Assembly (NCBI GenBank): GCA_947441435.1
Contig: CANETX010000004.1
Coordinates: forward strand, 1 to 40,870
Origin: Planctomycetaceae bacterium
GTDB lineage: Bacteria; Planctomycetota; Phycisphaerae; Phycisphaerales; SM1A02
Length of the DNA stretch: 40,870 nt
Reading direction: 5' to 3'
The position numbers and the translations under genes were made by a program. This document shows positions 1 through 9,486 of this stretch, piece by piece; position 1 is the first letter of the stretch; each line of letters starts with the position of its first letter. The notes under the pieces are model-generated. The model was not told the DNA's origin. It was given only the letters and a program-made list of their open reading frames with translations, and ran no database searches.

Positions 1-236
1 CCCTCGGCGATGATCGAGCAGCTCGCGGTCAGCTTCTGCACCTCCGACGCGTAGTTGGGTGCGCTCGCGGGGACGACGACCTGCACGGCGTCGAAGCAGG
101 AGCCATCCGACAGGAGCACAAACGAGATCCCCGCCTTCGAGTCGCGCCGGGTGCGCACCCAGCCCTTGAGGCGGACCATCGCACCAAGGTGAGCCGTCGA
201 ATTGCGGAAGAGTTCAGCGACCGAAAGATCAATCAT
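1..236 (-). CDS. asnS: Asparaginyl-tRNA synthetase, N-terminal part (cut by window edge)
   Basis: The reverse strand from ATG 236 encodes a protein that starts [10 protein letters not shown] and continues with [20 protein letters not shown] and an [13 protein letters not shown] stretch. This matches the OB-fold anticodon-binding domain at the start of bacterial AsnRS, a cytoplasmic class II synthetase that charges tRNA-Asn. Only about 78 codons are inside the window; the catalytic domain lies beyond the left edge. The start is supported by family alignment and by a TACCTT box exactly 6 bases upstream with no Shine-Dalgarno sequence, which suggests a leaderless message. The frame is intact. 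Confidence 0.9.
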   Translation of the reverse strand, partial: MIDLSVAELFRNSTAHLGAMVRLKGWVRTRRDSKAGISFVLLSDGSCFDAVQVVVPASAPNYASEVQKLTASCSIIAE

Positions 237-242
237 CCCCGC

Positions 243-248
243 AAGGTA
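243..248 (-). promoter_or_regulatory. -10 element of asnS (TACCTT, 6 nt before ATG)
   Basis: On the minus strand TACCTT is followed by six bases and the asnS ATG. The spacing would place the transcription start on the start codon. No convincing -35 box is visible. Confidence 0.55.
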
Positions 249-270
249 GCCCCCGCACAGGAACTTTGGA

Positions 271-300
271 TCTCCGCCAAATTGGCAGATTTCGCGGAGA
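271..300. repeat. Inverted repeat in the asnS / receiver-protein divergent region
   Basis: TCTCCGC at 271-277 pairs with GCGGAGA at 294-300. An internal perfect palindrome, GCCAAATTGGC, lies at 276-286. The element sits between two divergent genes and has no T-run, so an operator is more plausible than a terminator. The rest of 237-386 shows no other clear feature. Confidence 0.4.
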
Positions 301-386
301 CTCCCCGTCGGAAACCCCGCTAGCCGACCTGAGCGCCGATCGTCCACCCGCAGCCAGTGGCACGCCGTTTGCTTCATGATGGGTCC

Positions 387-839
387 ATGCTCCCCTCTCA
401 TCGGCTCAACCTCTTGCTGGCGTGCGGGCCATGGCGCGACGATCTCTTCGCCGACCAGTTGCCCGCGCTCCTCAAGCCGATGGGAATCCACTGTGTCCGG
501 GCCACAACCGCCAATGAAGCCAACGACTGCATGCGACGCGACCGCGTCCATGTCGCGGTCGTCGATCTCTCGACCCCCGCCGACGAGTCTCGCCTCGCGC
601 AAGAGTCGATGCTCGGCGCCAGCGTCCTCCAACTCCTCAAGAGCATGCGTCCGGCACCGCCGATGATCCTCGTCCGACCGCCGCAGGTCTCCGCGCGCGA
701 ATCCATCCGCGGACTCGGCGACGCGCTGCGCGAAGGGGCGTTCTCCGTCCTCGAGCGGCCGTTCCCCATCGAGTCCATGCTCGAGACGCTCCGCCGCGTC
801 ATCAATCGTCACTACGCGGGCTACTGGCCCGTCAACTAA
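387..839 (+). CDS. Degenerate receiver (CheY-like) domain protein
   Basis: A protein of 150 residues with the alternating alpha/beta pattern of a response-regulator receiver. The likely beta-3 strand ends in VAVVD, with D60 at the phospho-acceptor position. Other conserved residues are missing: there is no acidic pair after the first strand ([11 protein letters not shown] is out of place), the Thr/Ser after strand 4 is replaced (MILVRPP), and the Lys after strand 5 is Arg (ERPF, R124). It has no output domain. ATG 387 is preferred; an in-frame GTG at 357 would add ten residues without similarity. A CATGAT sequence lies six bases before ATG 387. It ends 45 bases before groES on the same strand, so co-transcription is possible, but a role in chaperonin control is only inference. 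Confidence 0.6.
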   Translation: MLPSHRLNLLLACGPWRDDLFADQLPALLKPMGIHCVRATTANEANDCMRRDRVHVAVVDLSTPADESRLAQESMLGASVLQLLKSMRPAPPMILVRPPQVSARESIRGLGDALREGAFSVLERPFPIESMLETLRRVINRHYAGYWPVN

Positions 840-884
840 CCGTTTCGCATCTTCCAACAGGTTCCCAAGAAAGGCAGCCACGAC

Positions 885-1175
885 ATGAAAGTCCGACCCC
901 TCGGCGACAAGCTCCTCGTCAAGCGTGATGAGGCCCAGACCAAGACCGACTCCGGGATCTTCCTCCCCGAGACCGCGAAGGACAAGCCCAAGCAGGGCAA
1001 GATCGTCGCGCTCGGCTCGGGCATCCTCAACAAGGAAACCGGCAAGTACATGCCGTTCAGCGTCAAGAAGGGGGACACCGTCCTCTTCACGACCTACTCG
1101 GGCACCGAGATCAAGATCGACGGCGAGACCTATCTCATCATGACCGAGGAAGACGTCCTCGGCGTGATCGACTGA
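885..1175 (+). CDS. groES: Co-chaperonin GroES
   Basis: A protein of 96 residues, full length for the family. It starts [16 protein letters not shown], has the mobile-loop region [17 protein letters not shown], and ends EEDVLGVID. GroES forms the heptameric lid of the GroEL folding chamber in the cytoplasm. AGAAAGG at 868-874 is a reasonable ribosome binding site. groEL follows after 34 bases. No CIRCE inverted repeat (TTAGCACTC-N9-GAGTGCTAA) is seen upstream, so HrcA control is not supported here. Confidence 0.97.
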   Translation: MKVRPLGDKLLVKRDEAQTKTDSGIFLPETAKDKPKQGKIVALGSGILNKETGKYMPFSVKKGDTVLFTTYSGTEIKIDGETYLIMTEEDVLGVID

Positions 1176-1209
1176 ACTTCAACTCTCACACACACAATCG
1201 GAGTACACA

Positions 1210-2844
<1,635 letters not shown>

Positions 2845-2887
2845 TCAACCCCGCGCGGGTGCGTCCCCGCAAAGGACTGTTCAGCCC

Positions 2888-2919
2888 AAGACCCCGGCTC
2901 TTCGGAGCCGGGGTCTTTT
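2888..2919 (+). terminator. Intrinsic terminator after groEL
   Basis: A perfect 13-bp stem (AAGACCCCGGCTC / GAGCCGGGGTCTT) closed by a stable TTCG tetraloop runs into TCTTTT. It lies 43 bases after the groEL stop and closes the groESL transcript. It also insulates the next gene, whose promoter lies 21 bases on. Confidence 0.9.
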
Positions 2920-2940
2920 CGTTTCCACTTCGCCCGCGCC

Positions 2941-2946
2941 TAGGAT
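2941..2946 (+). promoter_or_regulatory. -10 element (TAGGAT, 6 nt before ATG 2953)
   Basis: TAGGAT is followed by six bases and the ATG, with no Shine-Dalgarno sequence. The same hexamer with the same spacing precedes the first pseudopilin gene on the other strand. Confidence 0.55.
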
Positions 2947-2952
2947 GCTCGC

Positions 2953-4293
2953 ATGGTCGATCGCCCCACCAACCGATGGCGTTTCGCCGTCTCCTCCGCG
3001 ATGCTGGTGACGCTTCTCGCCGCATCTGCCTTGGCGCAATCGACAACCGACAAGAAGAAGGGGCAGAGCTGGAAACTGCCGCCGAGCTCTCCGGCAGCAC
3101 CCGCGCCACCGACCGGAGGTGACCCAGCCGATCCAGCGACGCCGACCGATCGGTCGCCGAGTGCGATCCCTGCCAGCACCGCGCCGCTCGGAGAAGTCGC
3201 GCGGCTCGCTCGCTTTCAGTCTGCGCTCCAAGGCACCGATGGCCCATGGAACGAGGCGGTGCATCTCTTCCTCTCGGACACCTCGGGGATCACTCCCGCC
3301 GTCCGCTTCGCGAGCGTCTCGTCCCCCTCAATCGTGACCGCGGCCGATGGAACAGTCACGCTCTTCTTCGTCCAGTACCCACTGAGCGACGAACTGAACT
3401 TCGCCTCTGTCGCACGCTCGCGCGGAACCGACGGCGGCATCACGTGGACGGAGCCCGCGCGCATCGCCCTCGACGGATTCCTCCCGTCCCTTGAGGGGCC
3501 GCTCCATCCCAGCGTCGTCACGCTCGCGGATGGCTCTCTGCGCATGTGCTTCCTTGCACGCGATCACGCGGCGGCCAAACCCGCGCTTCTCCTGATGAGC
3601 GCGCACTCGACCGACAGCGGCATGTCGTGGACCGTGAGCAGCGAGCGGCTCGCGCTCAGCGTCGACGCGGTCGATGACCTCTCAACCCTTCAGTCAGGCG
3701 AGGTGACCCATGTCCTCATCGCCGTCCCGGGTCTCAAGGGGCTGCTGCACGCGAAGAGTCGAGGCAGCGAGGGGGCAATGGAACTCAAGGGCAGTCTCAT
3801 GTTTCCCGCCCCGGGAAGTTGGCGCGGTGCATGCCGCGTCGATGGTGCCGGGGTCGAGTACCTCGGCGCTTCGAAGTCCGGCACCGCGCCGTGGCGCGCG
3901 TCGGCAACGGAGGGACTCGTCGGTTGGAAGGTGATTCCTCCCGATCCTGCCGCCTCCGCAACCATCCCCGACGATGCCGTCGCGATCGATCTCTGTCGAA
4001 CGCGTCTGCGCAGCGCCAACAGCTCGGACGCCCTCCTCACGGCGGTCTGCGTTGCAGAGCAGGCGATTCCACCCGCTGCCCCGGCACCCGCTGCGCCGCC
4101 ACCGACCGAGCCGACGCCCGATGCGCCGATCGCACGAGAAGGCGAAGGTGTCCCGGAGGTTGCCCCAAGTGCGAGGAAGATCTCTGATCCAGTGGCAGGT
4201 CCGAGGGGACTCGAGGCAAGGCCGTTCGGCAAGCCGCCGCCGCCGACAAAGCCCGTCCAAGGTCCGGGCAACGGACCGGCGTTCAAGCCCTGA
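2953..4293 (+). CDS. Secreted protein with sialidase-type Asp-box repeats
   Basis: A 446-residue protein. Residues 1-29 look like a Sec signal peptide (basic start, hydrophobic ALAASALA core, AQ cleavage). A Pro/Ala/Thr-rich linker covers about 45-80. Two Asp boxes of the BNR/sialidase beta-propeller type are visible: SRGTDGGITW at 156-165 and STDSGMSW at 219-226. The tail, from about 370 on, is again Pro-rich (PAPAAPPPTEP). This suggests an exported beta-propeller. The catalytic residues of true sialidases (Arg triad, Tyr/Glu) could not be assigned, so an enzymatic role is not claimed. The gene is monocistronic, between the groEL terminator and a convergent pseudopilin gene 21 bases away. 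Confidence 0.65.
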   Translation: MVDRPTNRWRFAVSSAMLVTLLAASALAQSTTDKKKGQSWKLPPSSPAAPAPPTGGDPADPATPTDRSPSAIPASTAPLGEVARLARFQSALQGTDGPWNEAVHLFLSDTSGITPAVRFASVSSPSIVTAADGTVTLFFVQYPLSDELNFASVARSRGTDGGITWTEPARIALDGFLPSLEGPLHPSVVTLADGSLRMCFLARDHAAAKPALLLMSAHSTDSGMSWTVSSERLALSVDAVDDLSTLQSGEVTHVLIAVPGLKGLLHAKSRGSEGAMELKGSLMFPAPGSWRGACRVDGAGVEYLGASKSGTAPWRASATEGLVGWKVIPPDPAASATIPDDAVAIDLCRTRLRSANSSDALLTAVCVAEQAIPPAAPAPAAPPPTEPTPDAPIAREGEGVPEVAPSARKISDPVAGPRGLEARPFGKPPPPTKPVQGPGNGPAFKP

Positions 4294-4314
4294 GCGGATT
4301 GATCTCCCCGAGAT

Positions 4315-5430
4315 CTACTTCGCGCCGGTCACATCCCGTCCTTGGATTCCGTCCGTCGTGAGCACGTGGTAGTTCGTGTCCACGAGCATGTCGTACCCGA
4401 GGTGCGAGTAGTAGCCGTTGAGACCCAGAGGCGTGCCACGGTGCCAGAGGCCTTTGCCGTTGGCGCACATGTTGCCGTTGTTGTTGTTCTGCCCCTTGGT
4501 GCGGGCGTCCGCTTCCATCGCGTCCGAGACACCGGCGATGGTCACATGGCCATCGAAGTACAGCGTGGCAGGTGCCGAGTTGTAACCCTGATTGAAGAGC
4601 CACGGCACCGTGCCGCCGAAGCCAGGATTGAAGTCGCCGCCTTCCTTGTTCTGGAGCCACTGGTGCTCGATCATGCGGGTCTTGAGATCGGGATACGCCG
4701 CCGCGCTCGACGCGGGCGAGCGCCACGCACCCGGGCCGCACTGGCCTGGCTTGCCGGCATTGTTGCAGTCAGAGTTCAGCGAACTGAGCACGTCGGGGGA
4801 CCACTGCGCAGCCGGGCTCCAGCAGTAGGTCGAGTAGATCGGCGGATTCGGCGGCACGGAAAACTCACCGGCGTTCGTCATCGGTTCTGCGGCCTTCTCC
4901 ATGGTGTACCGGTCCTTCGGCGCCCAGAACACCTTGTCGTAGTACTTGCCATTGACGTAGTCGTTGAACGTCTTCACGTTCGGCATGCGCCACGAACCGA
5001 AGACGCCATTGAGCATCACCCATTCGTTGGGCCAGAGGACGATCCAGTTGTAGCAACCACCGGGCTGGCCCGCGGGGCAGAGTCCGCCGCCGACCCAGTA
5101 GCCCCAGAGGTGTGCCTGATCATCCCAACCCAGAATTTGTTGCGCGGGGCACGCGACCTGATTGATGTAGGTCGTGCAGTCGCCGTTGGGGACCGATCCC
5201 ACATCGTCGGGGCACGCCGTGAACTGGCGATCCTGCCAGTCGCTGCCGTAGGTCGCGTTCGCCTTTCCGAGATTGTTCAGGTTGGCAATGCTCTGGGTCA
5301 CGAGCGCTCCGTCCTTCGCCTTGCCGATGGCGGGGAGGAGAATGGCGATCAGCAACGAAATGATCGCGACAACAACAAGGAGCTCGACGATGGTGAATCC
5401 GACGATCCACCTATGTGGATTGCTGCGCAT
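4315..5430 (-). CDS. Type II secretion / type IV pilin-like protein (pseudopilin paralog 1)
   Basis: A 371-residue protein with a class III (prepilin) signal: short basic leader, IVG, then FTIVELLVVVAIISLLIAI. Prepilin peptidase would cut after Gly and methylate Phe. The helix is followed by a Cys-rich globular region. The C-terminus holds ATLYFDGHVT, a variant of the planctomycete pilin-like C-terminal motif, and ends HVLTTDGIQGRDVTGAK. It is the third gene in transcription order of three paralogs and closest in sequence to paralog 3. No secretion ATPase, secretin or peptidase gene is nearby, so the assembly partner is unknown. A TAGGAT box lies six bases before ATG. Confidence 0.85.
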   Translation of the reverse strand: MRSNPHRWIVGFTIVELLVVVAIISLLIAILLPAIGKAKDGALVTQSIANLNNLGKANATYGSDWQDRQFTACPDDVGSVPNGDCTTYINQVACPAQQILGWDDQAHLWGYWVGGGLCPAGQPGGCYNWIVLWPNEWVMLNGVFGSWRMPNVKTFNDYVNGKYYDKVFWAPKDRYTMEKAAEPMTNAGEFSVPPNPPIYSTYCWSPAAQWSPDVLSSLNSDCNNAGKPGQCGPGAWRSPASSAAAYPDLKTRMIEHQWLQNKEGGDFNPGFGGTVPWLFNQGYNSAPATLYFDGHVTIAGVSDAMEADARTKGQNNNNGNMCANGKGLWHRGTPLGLNGYYSHLGYDMLVDTNYHVLTTDGIQGRDVTGAK

Positions 5431-5436
5431 GCCGCA

Positions 5437-5466
5437 ATCCTAGACCTGCCCCCGGCGAGGTCGCAA
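5437..5466 (-). promoter_or_regulatory. Promoter of pseudopilin paralog 1 (TTGCGA-N18-TAGGAT)
   Basis: On the minus strand TTGCGA (5461-5466) and TAGGAT (5437-5442) are 18 bases apart. The -10 box is six bases before ATG 5430. The promoter lies in the 47-base gap after paralog 2, so paralog 1 can be transcribed alone. Confidence 0.55.
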
Positions 5467-5477
5467 TCCCTTGGCCC

Positions 5478-6608
5478 CTATTTCGCGCCGGTCACGTCCC
5501 GCCCCTGGATCCCATCCGTCGTGAGGACATGGACGGCGGAATTGACCAGCATGTCATAGGCCTGACCCGAGTAGTAGGCCGCGCCGTCTCCCCCGAGTGG
5601 CGTCCCACGGTGCCAAAGGCCCTTGCCGCTCGCCGCCATGTTGGAATTGTTCTGGTTCTGCCCCTTGGCGCGCGCATCGGCCTCCATCGCGTCCGACACG
5701 CCGGTGAGCGTCACATGTCCGTCGAAATAGAGGCAGGCAGGCGCCGAGTTGTAGCCCTGATTGAAGAGCCACGGAGAGGGGGGAGCAAACCCGCTATTGA
5801 GTGTGCCGCCTTCCGTGTTCTGGAGCCAGATGCGCTCGATCATGCGCGTCTTCAGGTCGGGATAGGCCGCCATACTTGAAGCGGGGGATCGATACGCACC
5901 CGGGCCACACTGATTGGGCTTGCCTGCGTTGGGCGCGTCGGCGATCGTCGACGAGAGGACATCAGGAGACCACATCGCAGCGGGACTCCAGACATATGTC
6001 GATCGAATGGATGCTCCGCCAGTTTCATTGGGTGGGCAGAACTCGCCGGCGTACGCGAGCGCGGGCGTTGCGTCGTCGAGGTTGTACTTGTCCTTGGGTG
6101 CCCAGAAGACCTTGTCGTAGTAGCGCCCGTTGACGTAGTCGTTGAAGGCCTTGTAGTTGCAGAGTCGCCACGCCCCGAAGCAGCCGTTCGCATAGCCCCA
6201 CTCGTTCGCGACGTAGACGGGAATGTTCCCGCAGTTGCCGGGGTAGCCCGGACAGAGTCCGCCGCCGATCCAGAATCCCCAGAGTCCGCCGGTCGCATCC
6301 CATCCGGCGATCTGCTGCGGCGGACACGCGACCTGTCCGATGTACGTGTTGCAGTTCCCGTTGGCAGGTGGACTCCCAAAGTCATCGGGAATCGCGGTGA
6401 ACTGGCGGTCCTGCCAGTCGCTGCCGTAGGTCGCGTTGGCCTTGCCAAGATTGTTCAAGTTGGCGATGCTCTGCGTCACGAGGGCGCCGTCCTTCGCCTT
6501 GCCGATGGCCGGAAGAAGAATCGCGATGAGCAGGGAGATGATCGCGACGACGACGAGGAGTTCCACGATGGTGAACGCGCGGGAACTCCGTAGGGGAAGG
6601 CTTCGCAT
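5478..6608 (-). CDS. Pseudopilin paralog 2
   Basis: A 376-residue protein of the same family: leader MRSLPLRSSRA, then FTIVELLVVVAI. Residue -1 of the predicted peptidase site is Ala, not Gly. It shares the almost identical first ~60 mature residues and the terminal TTDGIQGRDVTGAK, but diverges more in the middle than paralogs 1 and 3 do. An in-frame upstream start at 6689 would add 27 residues, which is unlikely for a prepilin leader. ATG 6608 is supported by the leader shape and by TACGCT six bases upstream. Confidence 0.85.
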   Translation of the reverse strand: MRSLPLRSSRAFTIVELLVVVAIISLLIAILLPAIGKAKDGALVTQSIANLNNLGKANATYGSDWQDRQFTAIPDDFGSPPANGNCNTYIGQVACPPQQIAGWDATGGLWGFWIGGGLCPGYPGNCGNIPVYVANEWGYANGCFGAWRLCNYKAFNDYVNGRYYDKVFWAPKDKYNLDDATPALAYAGEFCPPNETGGASIRSTYVWSPAAMWSPDVLSSTIADAPNAGKPNQCGPGAYRSPASSMAAYPDLKTRMIERIWLQNTEGGTLNSGFAPPSPWLFNQGYNSAPACLYFDGHVTLTGVSDAMEADARAKGQNQNNSNMAASGKGLWHRGTPLGGDGAAYYSGQAYDMLVNSAVHVLTTDGIQGRDVTGAK

Positions 6609-6614
6609 ACGGTG

Positions 6615-6644
6615 AGCGTAGACCTCTTCGTTTCGCGAATGCAA
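6615..6644 (-). promoter_or_regulatory. Promoter of pseudopilin paralog 2 (TTGCAT-N18-TACGCT)
   Basis: TTGCAT at 6639-6644 and TACGCT at 6615-6620 (minus strand) are 18 bases apart. The -10 hexamer ends six bases before ATG 6608. Confidence 0.55.
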
Positions 6645-6687
6645 GTAGGGGGGGGCGATTCTCAAGCGTTGGCTGGGCCGGCTGGGC

Positions 6688-6717
6688 AAAAAAAGCCCCG
6701 GCGCGTGGCCGGGGCTT
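6688..6717 (-). terminator. Intrinsic terminator after pseudopilin paralog 3
   Basis: Read on the minus strand, a perfect 10-bp stem AAGCCCCGGC / GCCGGGGCTT with a 5-base loop is followed by a run of seven T (6688-6694). It lies 38 bases after the stop of paralog 3 and separates its transcript from paralog 2. Confidence 0.9.
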
Positions 6718-6755
6718 GAAGAGTCGGTGAGAAGCGGGAGGCGTCGTCGGTGCGG

Positions 6756-7856
6756 TTACTTCGCGCCAGTGACGTCGCGACCCTGGATTCCGTCCGTCGT
6801 GAGCACGTGGTAGTTGGTGTTCACGAGCATGTCGTATCCGAGGTTTCCGTAGTAGCCAGTGGCCCCAAGTGGGGTACCGCGATGCCACAGGCCCTTGGCC
6901 GTGCCGCACATGTTGGTGTTGAGTGCGTTCTGTCCCTTGGATCGGGCGTCCGCTTCCATGGCATCGGAGACGCCAGCGAGGGTGACGTGACCGTCGAAGT
7001 AGAGCGTCGCGGGTGCCGAGTTGTAACCCTGATTCCAGAGCCACGGCACCGTGCCGCCGAACCCAGGGTTGAAGTCGCCGCCTTCCTTGTTCTGCAGCCA
7101 CTGGTGCTCGATCATGCGGGTCTTGAGATCGGGGTATGCCGCCGCGCTTGACGCGGGTGAGCGCCACGCGCCTGGACCGCACTGGCCGGGCTTTCCGGCG
7201 TTCGGGCAATCGAGGGTCGTCGAACTGAGGACGTCGGGCGCCCACATCGCTGCGGGGCTCCAGCAATAGGTGGAGTACACCGGTGGATTCGGCGGCACCG
7301 AAAACTCGCCTGGCTTGGCCAGAGGTTCCGCGATGCGTTCCAAGTTGTACCGGTCTTTGGGGGCCCAGTACACCTTGTCATAGAAGCGGCCGTTCACGTA
7401 ATCGTTGAAGGCCTTCACGTTTGGCATGCGCCAGGAACCGAAGATGCCATTTGTCGTCACCCACTCGCACGGCCAGAGGACGATCCAGTTGCCGCAATTG
7501 CCGGGCATGCCTACACAGAGGCCGCCACCGAGCCAGTAGCCCCAGAGACCGCCGCCTTCGTCCCAGCCGAGGATCTGCTGCGCCGGGCACGCGATGTTGT
7601 TGATGTAATTCGTGCAGTCGCCGTTGGGAGACGAGCCGACATCGTCGGGGCACGCGGTGAACTGGCGGTCCTGCCAGTCGCCGCCGTAGGTGGCGTTGGC
7701 CTTGCCAAGATTGTTCAGGTTGGCAATGCTCTGGGTCACGAGCGCGCCGTCCTTCGCTTTGCCGATGGCGGGGAGGAGGATGGCGATGAGGAGCGAGATG
7801 ATCGCGACAACGACTAGAAGCTCGACGATGGTGAACGCGCGGCGGATGTGGGTCAT
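6756..7856 (-). CDS. Pseudopilin paralog 3
   Basis: A 366-residue protein with leader MTHIRRA, mature start FTIVELLVVVAI (Ala at -1), the same Cys-rich middle and the same end, TTDGIQGRDVTGAK. It is very similar to paralog 1 throughout (for example the GGDFNPGFGGTVPWL stretch and the WRSPASSAAAYPDLKTRMIEHQW block), which implies a recent duplication or gene conversion. The start at ATG 7856 gives a normal short prepilin leader; an upstream start at 7994 is not credible. Its transcript has its own terminator. A TATCGT at 7901-7906 is a weak candidate -10 with a longer leader. Confidence 0.85.
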   Translation of the reverse strand: MTHIRRAFTIVELLVVVAIISLLIAILLPAIGKAKDGALVTQSIANLNNLGKANATYGGDWQDRQFTACPDDVGSSPNGDCTNYINNIACPAQQILGWDEGGGLWGYWLGGGLCVGMPGNCGNWIVLWPCEWVTTNGIFGSWRMPNVKAFNDYVNGRFYDKVYWAPKDRYNLERIAEPLAKPGEFSVPPNPPVYSTYCWSPAAMWAPDVLSSTTLDCPNAGKPGQCGPGAWRSPASSAAAYPDLKTRMIEHQWLQNKEGGDFNPGFGGTVPWLWNQGYNSAPATLYFDGHVTLAGVSDAMEADARSKGQNALNTNMCGTAKGLWHRGTPLGATGYYGNLGYDMLVNTNYHVLTTDGIQGRDVTGAK

Positions 7857-8004
7857 GTGTGTGGGGGCTGTGTGGGGGGGCGGACGAATCGAGATCGCGG
7901 ACGATACCCGCAGATCATCTCGGGGAACCGAGGACCCAAGAGCATACGCACAGGCAGCGGTTTGGCTCCATCGTGGTCGGAAAAGGGGGGCCACCGATGT
8001 GGCC

Positions 8005-8010
8005 TATTCT
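8005..8010 (+). promoter_or_regulatory. Possible -10 element of the glycosylasparaginase gene (TATTCT)
   Basis: TATTCT lies 16 bases before ATG 8027, with AGGAG (8019-8023) between them. This would give a short leader carrying a ribosome binding site and favours ATG 8027 over the upstream ATG 7997. The remainder of 7857-8004 shows no further feature. Confidence 0.4.
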
Positions 8011-8026
8011 GGACTCTCAGGAGCCC

Positions 8027-8902
8027 ATGCCGATCATCGCCGCCACATGGAGTCTTGCAACTGGAGGCTGCCAGGGCGCAATTGCGCCACTTATTGCCGG
8101 GGGCAGCGCGCTCGATGCAGTTTGTGCGGTTGCACGAGCAACAGAACGAGATCCGACCGTGGACTCCGTCGGACTCGGTGGACTTCCCGATGCCACGGGT
8201 CATGTCACGCTCGATGCGTGCGTGATGGTCAGTCCGGCGAAGTGCGGAGCGGTCTGCGCGGTCGCGAAGCATCTGGATGTGACCGATCTCGCCCGAATGG
8301 TGATGGAGCGCACGAGGCATGTGATGCTCGCGGGGAAGGGAGCCGATGACTTCGCACGTGCGCTGGGAATGCGCGAGTCCAATCTTCTGGCGCCGGCTGC
8401 GCGCGCGGCGTGGGAGCGATGGCGCACTGGCGGCGAGACGCCTCCGTCACATGACACCGTCGGTGTGCTCGCCATTGATAGTGCTGGAGTGATGGCGGGA
8501 GCGTGCTCGACAAGCGGCATGGCCTACAAACTGGCTGGGCGCGTCGGCGACTCGCCGATTCCGGGGCATGGGCTCTACGTGGATCCTGAGGTCGGGGGTG
8601 CGGTTGCGACGGGCAATGGCGAACTTGTCATGGGGGTGTGCGGGACGTTTCTCGCGGTCGAGTTGATGCGTCGGGGGAGTACGCCACAGGAGGCCGTGCG
8701 TGAAGTACTCGAGCGGATCGAGCGAACGTACTCGCCTGAGCCGCACCAGCAGGTCGGCGTAATTGTGCTGTCGCGCGATGGTCGGATTGGGTCGGGCGCC
8801 TTGCGCGGTGGATTCGAGGTTGTCGTCGCCGACGAGCAAGGGGTGAGGCTCACTCCCGCCGCGATGGTGACGCATCCAGACACACCGGAGGTCAAACGAT
8901 GA
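8027..8902 (+). CDS. N4-(beta-N-acetylglucosaminyl)-L-asparaginase (glycosylasparaginase), Ntn hydrolase
   Basis: A 291-residue member of the asparaginase-2 / glycosylasparaginase family. The autocleavage site is visible as SHDTVG, with T144 predicted to become the N-terminal nucleophile of the beta chain. Also visible are the N-terminal IAATWSLATGG block, DSVGLGGLPDATGHVTLDA, and the substrate loop GRVGDSPIPGHGLYVD followed by ATGNGE. These enzymes release Asn side-chain glycan links or hydrolyse beta-aspartyl peptides or asparagine. No signal peptide is visible, so it should be cytoplasmic unless the start is wrong. The alternative start ATG 7997 adds ten residues. It overlaps the next gene by ATGA. 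Confidence 0.85.
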   Translation: MPIIAATWSLATGGCQGAIAPLIAGGSALDAVCAVARATERDPTVDSVGLGGLPDATGHVTLDACVMVSPAKCGAVCAVAKHLDVTDLARMVMERTRHVMLAGKGADDFARALGMRESNLLAPAARAAWERWRTGGETPPSHDTVGVLAIDSAGVMAGACSTSGMAYKLAGRVGDSPIPGHGLYVDPEVGGAVATGNGELVMGVCGTFLAVELMRRGSTPQEAVREVLERIERTYSPEPHQQVGVIVLSRDGRIGSGALRGGFEVVVADEQGVRLTPAAMVTHPDTPEVKR

Positions 8903-9471
8903 AGCTGTACACACGCACGGGTGATGATGGCTCGACGGGACTCTTTGGCGCGGGTCGGGTCGACAAGGACCACCCGCGCATCGAGGCGTACGGCACCGTC
9001 GATGAACTGAATTCGTGGCTCGGAATGTGCGTGGCGGCTTGTGACTCTGCGCATCTAGGCGAGGCCCGCATCGCAGCGATGCTGACAGGGCTCCAGTCGC
9101 GGCTCTTTGACCTTGGTGCGGACCTTGCGACGCCAGGCGATGCATCAGCGCCAGCCGCGTCGCGCGTGGCTCGGATCGAGGCGCGCCATGTCGAAGAGAC
9201 GGAGCGGTTCATCGACGAGATCGAGGCAGGCAACGATCCCATTCGTGCGTTCGTGCTGCCCGGGGGGAGCGAACTTGCCGCGCGGCTGAATGTCGCGCGC
9301 ACCGTTTGCCGAAGGGCTGAGCGACTGGCCGTGTCGCTTTCGAAGGAGCAGCCCCTCGGTGCATCGACGGTCCACCTCCTCAACCGGATCAGCGATCTCC
9401 TCTTCGCGATGGCGCGCCGCGCCAACAAGGAGCGCGGCGTCGCGGATGTCGAGTGGAACAAGAACGCGTGA
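8899..9471 (+). CDS. pduO: Cob(I)yrinic acid a,c-diamide adenosyltransferase, PduO type
   Basis: A 190-residue PduO-type ATP:corrinoid adenosyltransferase. The N-terminal ATP-binding signature YTRTGDDGSTGLFG is present, followed by AYGTVDELNSWLG, the FVLPGGS block, ARTVCRRAER and the C-terminal LNRISDLLFAMAR helix. It transfers the adenosyl group of ATP to cob(I)alamin to make coenzyme B12 in the cytoplasm. Its ATG overlaps the stop of the glycosylasparaginase gene (ATGA), so the pair should be translationally coupled although no biochemical link is obvious. It ends 15 bases from the convergent upp stop. Confidence 0.95.
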   Translation: MKLYTRTGDDGSTGLFGAGRVDKDHPRIEAYGTVDELNSWLGMCVAACDSAHLGEARIAAMLTGLQSRLFDLGADLATPGDASAPAASRVARIEARHVEETERFIDEIEAGNDPIRAFVLPGGSELAARLNVARTVCRRAERLAVSLSKEQPLGASTVHLLNRISDLLFAMARRANKERGVADVEWNKNA

Positions 9472-9486
9472 GCGCGCGCGAGGGGA

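Noticed and set aside
237-884. CIRCE element controlling groESL
   Set aside because: No TTAGCACTC-N9-GAGTGCTAA-like repeat is present.
4301-4315. GATCTC-CCC-GAGATC inverted repeat between two convergent genes as a terminator
   Set aside because: The stem is only 6 bp, has a 3-base loop and no T-run, and overlaps a stop codon.
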